Origin: Flavobacteriales bacterium UBA5871
GTDB taxonomy: Bacteria > Bacteroidota > Bacteroidia > Flavobacteriales_D > Crocinitomicaceae
Assembly (NCBI GenBank): GCA_002432085.1
Contig: DJFN01000088.1
Span: 3,122 to 9,565, forward strand
Length of the DNA stretch: 6,444 nucleotides
Direction of reading: 5' to 3'
Shown: positions 1 to 5,786 of the stretch, one piece after another
Layout: each line of letters starts with the position of its first letter
Numbering within the stretch: position 1 is the stretch's first letter
Made by a program: the position numbers and the translations under genes
Notes under the pieces: generated by a model
Told to the model about the DNA's origin: nothing
Seen by the model: the letters and a program-made list of their open reading frames with translations, nothing else
Database searches by the model: none

Positions 1-25
1 GTGGACAGCTAACCGGATAAAACGT

Positions 26-33
26 TATTTTTG
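26..33 (+). promoter_or_regulatory. Possible -7 promoter box of the methyltransferase-mbnP-mbnH block
   Basis: TATTTTTG matches the Bacteroidota sigma-A -7 consensus TAnnTTTG and ends 13 nt before the ATG at 47. The matching -33 TTG should lie at the very edge of or outside the window; only GTG at 1-3 (22-nt spacing) is visible, so the promoter is incompletely seen. Transcription would start near 38-40, giving a leader under 10 nt, similar to the arrangement predicted for pyrD. Confidence 0.4.
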
Positions 34-46
34 CTCATTCCGATTT

Positions 47-820
47 ATGAAAAAGCTGTATAAGTTCCTGCTGAACAAACTGCCACGACCGCTACTGATT
101 CGGTTGAGCTATGTTTTCCGGGTGTTCGCACCGTTGTTTTACAAAGGAAACAACGTCGAGTGTCCTGTTTGTGGCAAATCGTTCCGAAAATTTCTTTCCT
201 ACGGGTCGAACGTTTCACACCGCGAAAACGTTTTGTGTCCTTACGATCTCACACTTGAGCGTCACCGTCTTATGTGGCTTTACCTGAAGAATGAAAGCAA
301 TTTCTTTAAAGCCGATAAGCTCAGCGTGCTGCACATCGCGCCGGAGCAGTGTTTCCACAAACGCTTTAAACAGCAGGCTAACCTGGATTACCTGACAGCC
401 GATCTCGAATCGCCAATCGCGGATATGCATTTCGACCTGCATCAGATTCCATTGGAAGACAATCGTTTCGACGTCGTTTTCTGCAACCACGTGATGGAAC
501 ACGTCGATGATCCGTTACAATGCATGCGGGAGCTTTACCGCGTGATGAAACCGGGCGGATGGGCCATTATGCAAGTGCCGCAGGATATGAATCGCGCTGA
601 AACTTACGAAGATCCGACGATCACCAGTCCGGAAGAGCGCGAAAAACACTTCTGGCAGAAAGACCACGTTCGTTTGTTCGGAAGAGATTATCCGCAGTGG
701 CTCGAAAAAGCCGGTTTTAGCGTTGAAATTGCATTTGAGAAGCACAGAATACCTGATGAATTGATTCAACGCTACCGTATCAGCAAGAATGAATTGTTGT
801 ACATTGCACATAAAAATTAA
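47..820 (+). CDS. Class I SAM-dependent methyltransferase
   Basis: A 257-residue cytosolic protein with a Methyltransf_11-type core; the methyl acceptor is unknown. Residues 1-32 are basic and hydrophobic and may contact membrane or lipid. Residues 39-42 (CPVC) plus C64 form a partial zinc-ribbon-like motif, followed by an ERHR motif (71-74) common in this Bacteroidota group. The SAM-binding core follows: strand VLHIAPE (94-100, a replaced GxGxG loop), acidic D119, FDVVFCNHVMEHV (141-153) and the post-motif MKPGGW (167-172). The C-terminal helix and strand (205-230) include the DHVRLFG turn typical of the family. The ATG at 47 is preferred because it sits just after a -7 box, but the frame is open back to base 2, so a longer protein starting before the window cannot be excluded. 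mbnP starts 3 nt after the stop, so co-transcription is likely. Family is fairly certain; substrate is not. Confidence 0.85.
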   Translation: MKKLYKFLLNKLPRPLLIRLSYVFRVFAPLFYKGNNVECPVCGKSFRKFLSYGSNVSHRENVLCPYDLTLERHRLMWLYLKNESNFFKADKLSVLHIAPEQCFHKRFKQQANLDYLTADLESPIADMHFDLHQIPLEDNRFDVVFCNHVMEHVDDPLQCMRELYRVMKPGGWAIMQVPQDMNRAETYEDPTITSPEEREKHFWQKDHVRLFGRDYPQWLEKAGFSVEIAFEKHRIPDELIQRYRISKNELLYIAHKN

Positions 821-823
821 TCC

Positions 824-1786
824 ATGAAACACCTGTTTACGCTTCTTGCCGCAACCATTCCCGCTTTTGCAGCACAGAGTCAATCGGAAGTGTCTGTAAA
901 GTTCGCTTTCATGAACGAAGAACAGCCTTTTGCTCTCAATGAAACAATCACTTCGCTTGGCGGTGTCGATTATAACGTACAGGATGTGGCATTCTACATT
1001 TCGCGCATCGAGGTTGTTCACGACGGCGGACAGGTCCTGGAACTGGACACGAACACCGTTTTATATGTCAATCACCCACATAACAGCGTAGAGCTGGGCG
1101 AGCTGAACCTGACCAATATCGAAGGAATCCGCTTTATGGTCGGCGTTCCGATGTACCTGAATCACCTCGACATCAGCCAGTATCCGGAAAATCATCCGTT
1201 GAGCTACCAATCGCCGCCAATGCACTGGGGTTGGTCGGCCGGCTATATGCATTTCATCATTACCGGAAACGGGGATAACAATGGCGACGGCACACCGACT
1301 GAGATGTTCCAGCTGCACTGCCTGGGCGATAACAACACGCAAGCTGTCGACATTACGACGGTGGCTACGGTTTACCAGGACGGCTCGCAGGAAATTATCC
1401 TGAATGTGAACATCGATCAATGGCTGGAAGGCTTCAATCCCGGAACGGTAGGTACGCACCACGGTTCGAACGGCGTTAACGCAGCTGCAATGGACAACGT
1501 AACGGATAATCCGGTGTTTACATCGCCTGTAAATGCTTCCGTCACAGAAACTGACCTGATCGACGTTCGTGTTGCACAACAAACAACGGCTACCATCGTT
1601 TCATGGGATGAGCAGGTGAAAGCTGCAACTTACCGTTTGACGAACGCCGAAGGACGTGTAATTGCTTCCGGAACTTGCGCCGGCGCTGAGCTGCGCTTCG
1701 AAGATCTGACAACGGGACTGCATTTCGTACAGCTGTTTTCCGGAAAACAGAATCTTCTTGGAACCGCAAAATGGATCGTTCCCTGA
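824..1786 (+). CDS. mbnP: MbnP-like copper-binding protein with probable T9SS sorting domain
   Basis: A 320-residue exported protein. Residues 1-17 are a Sec signal peptide (cleavage near AFA-A, 16/17). Residues ~22-230 resemble the MbnP family: an early beta segment with YNVQDVAFYISRIEV (50-64), then PPMHWGW (131-137) and YMHF (141-144), and QLHCLGD (163-169). W135-G136-W137 is the WxW motif. In Methylosinus MbnP the first Trp is oxidised to kynurenine by MbnH and helps bind Cu(I). H134, H143, H165, H212 and H213 are candidate ligands (inference). D151-T157 is an acidic DNNGDGT loop that might bind calcium. Residues ~243-320 look like a T9SS type A C-terminal domain (YRLTNAEGRVIASG, then LTTGLHFVQLF, ending GTAKWIVP), pointing to cell-surface display or release. 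It follows the methyltransferase by 3 nt and overlaps the MbnH-like gene by 16 nt. The MbnP call rests on motif recognition plus the neighbour; the T9SS call is by eye. Confidence 0.82.
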   Translation: MKHLFTLLAATIPAFAAQSQSEVSVKFAFMNEEQPFALNETITSLGGVDYNVQDVAFYISRIEVVHDGGQVLELDTNTVLYVNHPHNSVELGELNLTNIEGIRFMVGVPMYLNHLDISQYPENHPLSYQSPPMHWGWSAGYMHFIITGNGDNNGDGTPTEMFQLHCLGDNNTQAVDITTVATVYQDGSQEIILNVNIDQWLEGFNPGTVGTHHGSNGVNAAAMDNVTDNPVFTSPVNASVTETDLIDVRVAQQTTATIVSWDEQVKAATYRLTNAEGRVIASGTCAGAELRFEDLTTGLHFVQLFSGKQNLLGTAKWIVP

Positions 1787-2778
1787 ATAAAAAAAGGTCA
1801 CTTTTTTTGTTGACGCTATTGGTAACGGGCAGCTGCCTGTTATTGGCGTTTAAGTGTGTCAAAGTGCTGCCCGAAAGCAGCACGCTTGGTCCGATCCCTT
1901 TTCCGGAAGACAATCCTATGACGCTTGAGAAAATCGAGCTCGGTCGCAAATTATTCTTCGACAAACGACTTTCGGTCGACAATTCCATTTCCTGCGCCGA
2001 TTGCCATCATCCCGAAAAAGCATTCACCGATGGTCTGGCGGTTAGCAACGGCGTTCTGGGCCGTCATTCCGAGCGCAACGCACCATCCTTGCTCAATAGC
2101 GCCTATCTCGAGCGCGTCATGTTCGACGGTGAGCTGAAAACCCTTGAAATGCAGGTCATCGTTCCGATACAGGAACACGTTGAAATGGGCTCCGACATGC
2201 GTGAGCTGTTGAAAGAGCTGCGCGCCATTCCGGAATACGAAGCCGCCGCACAGCGCATTTTCGGGCGATCGTTCGATCCATGGGTGCTGACGCGTTCCAT
2301 CGCTGCGTTTGAGCGTTCACTGATTTCCGACAACAGCGCTTTCGACCGCTTTTACAGAGGCGATTCCTCCGCAATGACGGCTTCTCAGCAAAGAGGGTGG
2401 GAGCTGTTCAATAACAAGCTGTATTGTACGCAATGTCACCCGGCGCCGCATTTCACTACCTACAAAGTCGCCAATAACGGTTTGTATGCAGATTACGGCA
2501 AAGACCAGGGACGTTTTCGTATCGATTTAGAAGAGAGCAGTAAAGGGTTCTTCAAAGTGCCTTCACTGCGGAATATTTCCCTCACGGCGCCGTACATGCA
2601 CGACGGCAGTTTTCTGACGCTGAAAAACGTCCTTCAACATTACAAATCAGGCGGTAAAAACCACTTTAATCAATCGCCAACGGTAGTGAAATTCGATTTA
2701 ACGGTTCAGGAAGAGGAAGATTTATTGAATTTTTTTCAATCGCTCACCGATACGACGTATTTGCAGAACTTCCAGTAA
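1771..2778 (+). CDS. mbnH: MbnH/MauG-like di-heme cytochrome c peroxidase family protein
   Basis: A 335-residue protein of the bCcP/MauG superfamily, predicted to act outside the inner membrane. Residues 11-27 are a hydrophobic export or anchor segment; TGSC (19-22) is only a weak lipobox. Heme sites are C75-x2-C78-H79 and C219-x2-C222-H223. Other family blocks are KLFFDKRLS (60-68), RNAPSLLN (102-109), FDG (118-120), HVEMG (136-140) and VPSLRNISLTAPYMHDGS (263-280). Y291 in LQHY aligns with the axial Met of classical bCcP enzymes, as in MauG and MbnH, where Tyr ligates one heme. This favours MbnH over a plain H2O2 peroxidase. F118 sits where classical members have the inter-heme Trp of FWDG, which is odd. 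The likely role is H2O2-dependent oxidation of the WxW Trp in the upstream MbnP. Its ATG overlaps the mbnP stop, suggesting translational coupling. Family is very certain, MbnH function likely. Confidence 0.88.
   Translation: MDRSLNKKRSLFLLTLLVTGSCLLLAFKCVKVLPESSTLGPIPFPEDNPMTLEKIELGRKLFFDKRLSVDNSISCADCHHPEKAFTDGLAVSNGVLGRHSERNAPSLLNSAYLERVMFDGELKTLEMQVIVPIQEHVEMGSDMRELLKELRAIPEYEAAAQRIFGRSFDPWVLTRSIAAFERSLISDNSAFDRFYRGDSSAMTASQQRGWELFNNKLYCTQCHPAPHFTTYKVANNGLYADYGKDQGRFRIDLEESSKGFFKVPSLRNISLTAPYMHDGSFLTLKNVLQHYKSGGKNHFNQSPTVVKFDLTVQEEEDLLNFFQSLTDTTYLQNFQ
1789..1808 (+). other. A7/T7 inverted repeat at the mbnP-mbnH junction
   Basis: The sequence runs A7-G, a GTCA tetraloop, then C-T7, an 8-bp perfect stem starting 3 nt after the mbnP stop and lying inside codons 7-13 of mbnH. 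It resembles a weak intrinsic terminator or attenuator followed directly by its own T run, but is almost all A-T pairs and codes for the KKRSLFL charge-plus-hydrophobic start of the signal segment, which may explain it. Confidence 0.35.
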
Positions 2779-2784
2779 AATCGA

Positions 2785-2840
2785 GCGATTTAGTAGACTT
2801 TTAAGTCTCAGGGTCTTCAGGTTAAATGTTAAAAAATCGC
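2785..2840 (+). other. Nested inverted repeats downstream of mbnH
   Basis: An outer 7-bp stem GCGATTT (2785-2791) / AAATCGC (2834-2840) encloses an inner hairpin AGACT (2795-2799) / AGTCT (2804-2808) with a TTTA loop. No T-run follows, so this is not a convincing intrinsic terminator. It begins 6 nt after the mbnH stop and could stabilise the mRNA 3' end or be chance. Confidence 0.25.
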
Positions 2841-2862
2841 CAAAGCCCTATTGGACGCACAA

Positions 2863-2872
2863 TATTTTAGCG
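2863..2872 (+). promoter_or_regulatory. TATTTTAGCG box upstream of the sigma factor gene
   Basis: This 10-mer is identical to one at 3663-3672 ahead of the outer membrane protein gene. It is one mismatch from the Bacteroidota -7 box TAnnTTTG, and a similar TAATTTAG lies at 2882-2889. Neither has TTG at the right -33 spacing (TTG at 2851 is 9 nt from the first), so the promoter assignment is weak. The remaining leader to 2937 is A/C-rich without a Shine-Dalgarno sequence. Confidence 0.3.
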
Positions 2873-2936
2873 AACAATCGTTAATTTAGGTTAAAACTAT
2901 CTCCCCAAACATGCAAACCCAAAATCCCAATAAACC

Positions 2937-3521
2937 ATGTCAGTTAATCCTTATTTCCACCAAACTCAGGACCTGCTCCGAGAGGAGCAGCTATGGGTAA
3001 CACAGGCCAAGGCCGACCCGACAAAATTTGCTCCACTGTACCGCAAGTACTATTCTCCGATCCTGCGGTATCTGCTCCAACGCAGCGACGATGCCGAAAT
3101 GGCACATGACATTGCTTCACAAGTATTTGTGAAGGCTATTAAAAATCTTAATCAATACGAATTCCGCGGTGTGCCGTTTGGCTCATGGTTGTATCGCATT
3201 GCCAAAAGCGAGCTGTATCAGCAGTTCCGCGAAAAGCAAACGACGAAAACCGTTCGCATGGATAACATCCAGGTAGCTACATTCGACGAATTCCTGATCG
3301 ATCCGACAGAAGGCGAGCTGAACCGTTCGCGCTTGCTGGCTGCTCTTCAGCAATTGAAGCAGGAACAGCTGCGTTTGATCGAAATGCGCTTCTTCGAGCA
3401 GCTGAGCTTCCGTGAAATCGGCGATCAGCTTGGTCTGACGGAGAACAATGCCAAAGTAAAAACGTTCCGCGCGGTGGAAAAACTGCGGGTACATTTCTAC
3501 AAGAAAAACCTGGCAGCATAA
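2937..3521 (+). CDS. ECF-like sigma-70 family RNA polymerase sigma factor
   Basis: A 194-residue cytosolic transcription factor with the two-domain ECF layout. Region 2 spans ~31-100: the FAPLYRKYYSPILRYL helix, DIASQVFVKAIKN (58-70) for core polymerase contact, and FGSWLYRIAKSELYQQFR (81-98) for -10 melting and recognition. A linker (101-130) leads to region 4 (~131-188) with the helix-turn-helix LSFREIGDQLGLTENNAKVK (156-175) for -35 recognition. Region 3 and region 1 are absent and the length is typical of the class. The start is followed by a good N-terminus, and the A-rich leader is usual for Bacteroidota. No anti-sigma gene adjoins: a strong terminator follows within 21 nt, so it is monocistronic. 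An overlapping out-of-frame ATG frame lies upstream (2911-3000). Promoter targets cannot be read from the window. It may serve a housekeeping or envelope-stress role, but this is unknown. Confidence 0.88.
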   Translation: MSVNPYFHQTQDLLREEQLWVTQAKADPTKFAPLYRKYYSPILRYLLQRSDDAEMAHDIASQVFVKAIKNLNQYEFRGVPFGSWLYRIAKSELYQQFREKQTTKTVRMDNIQVATFDEFLIDPTEGELNRSRLLAALQQLKQEQLRLIEMRFFEQLSFREIGDQLGLTENNAKVKTFRAVEKLRVHFYKKNLAA

Positions 3522-3541
3522 CTAAACTTTTTGTTAATGGC

Positions 3542-3574
3542 AGTCCGCTCGGTTAGCCCCGGGCGGACTTTTTT
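3542..3574 (+). terminator. Intrinsic terminator of the sigma factor gene
   Basis: An 11-bp stem (3542-3552 with 3559-3569; one T-G wobble at 3549/3562), a 6-nt TTAGCC loop and a T6 run (3569-3574). It lies 21 nt after the sigma factor stop. The stem is GC-rich and is the strongest hairpin in the window. Confidence 0.92.
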
Positions 3575-3640
3575 ATATTCGGTCGCATTCCTAAAATATT
3601 CATTAACACTGAAGATTTAAAAAAAAGCACCGGTAAGCAG

Positions 3641-3670
3641 TTGTTTTTTAACGCCAAACGAGTATTTTAG
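3641..3670 (+). promoter_or_regulatory. Probable promoter of the outer membrane protein gene
   Basis: TTG at 3641-3643, then 19 nt, then TATTTTAG at 3663-3670. This matches the Bacteroidota TTG-N17-23-TAnnTTTG layout with one mismatch in the -7 box. The expected start near 3675-3677 gives a leader of about 27 nt. The region between the upstream terminator and this point holds no gene; CTAAAATA at 3591-3598 is the exact reverse complement of the -7 box. Confidence 0.5.
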
Positions 3671-3682
3671 CGGGGAATTAAA

Positions 3683-3704
3683 ATACCCTTATCTGACAAG
3701 GTAT
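3683..3704 (+). promoter_or_regulatory. Possible start-codon hairpin of the outer membrane protein mRNA
   Basis: ATACC(C)TT at 3683-3690 can pair with AAGGTAT at 3698-3704: seven base pairs with one bulged C and a 7-nt ATCTGAC loop. The last two pairs include the A and T of the ATG at 3703, so folding would mask the start codon. It may be chance. Confidence 0.3.
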
Positions 3705-4659
3705 GATTTTAACGAGATACGTATTGATAGCCTTTGTAACTACTACTGCTTTAACAAACGCTATTGCGCAACCCACCAACTTCAACTCTCAGCGAAATTG
3801 GTCGAGAAATAAAAAAGAGATCATAATCGGTTTCGGGGCTACTAACTTTTTGGGTGACCTCGGAGGAGCGAATCAGATCGGAACGGACTACAGTCTGAAA
3901 GATCTTGATTTTCCATCAACCGGTTTTGGCGGTGTGATCGGTTACCGTTACCGTTTCCATCCGTACTATGCAACTTCGACGTTGCTGAACTTCGGTATGG
4001 TACGTGGTAGCGATGCGAAAACGGAAGATGTGGTTCGTATGAGTCGCAATCTGCATTTCCGTTCGCCGATCGTGAACCTGAACCAGCGTTTCGAAATTAT
4101 CGTACTGGCCAACGAAAAAGTAGGCCGTCGTTTCAACATTCCGGGACTGAAAGGATTCAAGGACCACAACGAGCAGCTTTACTTCTTTACCGGTGTCGGT
4201 GTAGCTTACTACAGCCCGCGTGCATTGTACCAGGGTTCCTGGGTAGCACTGAAGCCGATGCGTACGGAAGGACAAGGCCTCGACGGCGGTCCGGCCGAAT
4301 ACAGCGGGTTTACAGCAACGATTCCATTTGGTGTAGGTTTCCGCATGGGAATCAATCAATTGTGGAGGATCGGTATCGAAGCAACGTATGTAAAAACGTT
4401 CACGGATTACATCGACGACGTTCACGGAACTTACTACGATCCGGACATCCTGATGACGGAAGTTGGTCCTGACGCCGTTGCACTGGCCAATCCTGCAGTA
4501 CAGAACTCGAACTGGTTCAGCGCAGGTCAGCAGCGTGGTGACAAGCAAAACGACGCATTGTTCTATGCCAACGTCACGATCTACCGCAACATTACCTATA
4601 AAGGTTCGATCCGCGGAAAACGCATCCGTTTCGGAAGATCTTACAGAGCGAAATTCTAA
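3703..4659 (+). CDS. DUF6089-like outer membrane beta-barrel protein
   Basis: A 318-residue protein with a Sec signal peptide (1-22; AIA cleavage before Q23). The mature part alternates short amphipathic beta strands with glycine- and aromatic-rich turns, as in an outer membrane barrel: EIIIGFGATNFLGDLGG (39-55), FGGVIGYRYRFHPYYA (75-90), LYFFTGVGVAYY (159-170), ATIPFGVGFRMGINQLWRIG (205-224) and FYANVTIYRN (287-296). These blocks, including FLGDLGG near the N-terminus and a TFTDYIDDVHGTYYD segment (232-246), recall the DUF6089 family of Bacteroidota. The tail RFGRSYRAKF is basic and aromatic, ending in Phe as many barrel proteins do. It is probably monocistronic, with its own promoter and terminator. 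The specific function is not known; no enzyme motif or OmpA-like peptidoglycan domain was seen. Part of the envelope or T9SS-associated gene set is possible but not shown. Confidence 0.83.
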   Translation: MILTRYVLIAFVTTTALTNAIAQPTNFNSQRNWSRNKKEIIIGFGATNFLGDLGGANQIGTDYSLKDLDFPSTGFGGVIGYRYRFHPYYATSTLLNFGMVRGSDAKTEDVVRMSRNLHFRSPIVNLNQRFEIIVLANEKVGRRFNIPGLKGFKDHNEQLYFFTGVGVAYYSPRALYQGSWVALKPMRTEGQGLDGGPAEYSGFTATIPFGVGFRMGINQLWRIGIEATYVKTFTDYIDDVHGTYYDPDILMTEVGPDAVALANPAVQNSNWFSAGQQRGDKQNDALFYANVTIYRNITYKGSIRGKRIRFGRSYRAKF

Positions 4660-4683
4660 GAATACAAGGAATAATCGAACAGG

Positions 4684-4711
4684 CGAGGTGATCAGTTGGT
4701 CACCTCGTTTT
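4684..4711 (+). terminator. Intrinsic terminator of the outer membrane protein gene
   Basis: A perfect 8-bp stem CGAGGTGA (4684-4691) / TCACCTCG (4700-4707), 8-nt loop TCAGTTGG, then TTTT (4708-4711) and GTGTTTA. It begins 25 nt after the stop at 4659. Its loop and downstream arm overlap the pyrD promoter. Confidence 0.82.
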
Positions 4712-4726
4712 GTGTTTATACCTTTG
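4696..4726 (+). promoter_or_regulatory. Promoter of pyrD
   Basis: TTG at 4696-4698, 20-nt spacer, TACCTTTG at 4719-4726: a perfect match to the Bacteroidota TTG-N17-23-TAnnTTTG consensus. Predicted transcription start about 4731-4733, leaving a leader of only ~11-13 nt before the ATG at 4744. The -33 TTG lies in the loop of the preceding terminator. Confidence 0.68.
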
Positions 4727-4743
4727 CTTTCCAAAAAGCTTTC

Positions 4744-5781
4744 ATGTATTCCTTCATCAAGTGGTTCCTGTTCCGGTTTGATCCCGAAAAAGTTCATTAT
4801 TTTACCTTCGGCCTGCTGCGTTTCTGGCTTTCCGTGCCGTTCGTTCGTCCGATCTGGCGCAAGCTCTACGTACTAAACCATCCGGCGTTAGAAACAACCG
4901 TTGCCGGTATTACATTCCCGAATCCTGTTGGATTGGCGGCAGGCTTTGACAAGAACGCTTTGATGATCAACCAGCTTGCCGATTGCGGATTTGGATTCAT
5001 TGAGATCGGAACTGTGACACCTGTTGGTCAGGAGGGCAATCCCAAGCCACGTTTATTCCGTTTGGTGGAAGACGAGGCCGTGATTAATCGCATGGGCTTT
5101 AACAACGACGGAGCGGAAGTGATCGTGGACCGTCTGAAGCAATTAAAACCGAACTGTATTGTAGGCGGAAATATCGGTAAGAACAAGGTCACGCCCAACG
5201 AAGAAGCCACCAGCGACTATTTGAAATCGTATACAGCGCTCGAACCGTATGTGGATTACTTCGTGGTAAACGTCTCTTCACCGAACACGCCGAACCTGCG
5301 CGAATTGCAGGATAAAGCACCGCTTACGGAGCTGCTCAACACATTAATGACAAAACGCAGTGAAATAGGCTCATCCAAACCGATTTTCCTGAAGATCGCT
5401 CCGGACCTGACCGACTCACAGCTCGACGACATCGTAGACATCGTTCAGACGACAGGAATTGCCGGTGTTATCGCAACGAATACAACGATCGATCGCAGCG
5501 GATTGAAAACCGACAAGCAGCGCATCGAAGACATCGGAGCAGGCGGCGTTTCCGGGAAACCGGTCAAACAACGCTCTACGGAAGTGATCCGCTACCTGGC
5601 CCGGCGTTCGGAAAATCGCTTCCCGATCATCGGTGTAGGCGGTATTCATTCGGCTGAAGATGCGCTGGAAAAACTGGAAGCAGGAGCAAGCCTCGTTCAG
5701 ATCTATACCGGCTTTATTTATGAAGGTCCGGCCATTGTGAAACGCATCAATAAAGCTATCTTAGCCAAACGTTTGAAGTAA
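4744..5781 (+). CDS. pyrD: Dihydroorotate dehydrogenase, class 2 (quinone-dependent)
   Basis: Converts dihydroorotate to orotate with FMN and passes electrons to quinone; the fourth step of pyrimidine synthesis, at the inner membrane. The 345-residue length is usual for class 2. The amphipathic N-terminal helices (1-40, containing [11 protein letters not shown]) are the membrane-associating extension that separates class 2 from class 1. Blocks in order: [12 protein letters not shown] (60-71), [17 protein letters not shown] (90-106), NRMGFNNDG (115-123), GNIGKN (142-147), [12 protein letters not shown] (175-186) with S179 the expected catalytic base, KIAPDL (217-222), NTT (246-248), GVGGI (297-301) and YTGFIYEGP (321-329). 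All are intact. ATG 4744 is chosen over a TTG at 4696, because that TTG lies in the terminator loop and upstream of the promoter -7 box, and family N-termini match MYxFIKxxLFxFDPEK. An HMG-CoA-lyase-like gene follows after 5 nt, so an operon is likely. Function is secure. Confidence 0.97.
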   Translation: MYSFIKWFLFRFDPEKVHYFTFGLLRFWLSVPFVRPIWRKLYVLNHPALETTVAGITFPNPVGLAAGFDKNALMINQLADCGFGFIEIGTVTPVGQEGNPKPRLFRLVEDEAVINRMGFNNDGAEVIVDRLKQLKPNCIVGGNIGKNKVTPNEEATSDYLKSYTALEPYVDYFVVNVSSPNTPNLRELQDKAPLTELLNTLMTKRSEIGSSKPIFLKIAPDLTDSQLDDIVDIVQTTGIAGVIATNTTIDRSGLKTDKQRIEDIGAGGVSGKPVKQRSTEVIRYLARRSENRFPIIGVGGIHSAEDALEKLEAGASLVQIYTGFIYEGPAIVKRINKAILAKRLK

Positions 5782-5786
5782 ACAAC

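Noticed and set aside
1061..1582. Antisense open frame (173 codons) inside mbnP
   Set aside because: A shadow of the mbnP coding frame; no recognisable domain and no promoter on the minus strand.
1789..1808. Programmed -1 frameshift at A7G between mbnP and mbnH
   Set aside because: The mbnP stop (1784-1786) precedes the A run, and the A-AAA-AAG register fits neither gene's frame.
2779..2936. Intrinsic terminator for mbnH
   Set aside because: Inverted repeats exist but lack a following T-run; recorded only as nested inverted repeats.
4696..4743. TTG at 4696 as an earlier start for pyrD
   Set aside because: It lies in the terminator loop and upstream of the -7 box, so it would not be on the predicted mRNA; family N-termini match the ATG at 4744.
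3916..4797. Long antisense open frame (293 codons) opposite the outer membrane protein gene
   Set aside because: It mirrors the real coding frame, crosses the terminator and the pyrD start, and the translation shows no family motif, signal peptide or start context.
4463..4876. + strand frame overlapping the end of the outer membrane gene and the start of pyrD
   Set aside because: Crosses the intrinsic terminator and is fully covered by two well-supported genes; low-complexity Ser/Arg-rich translation.
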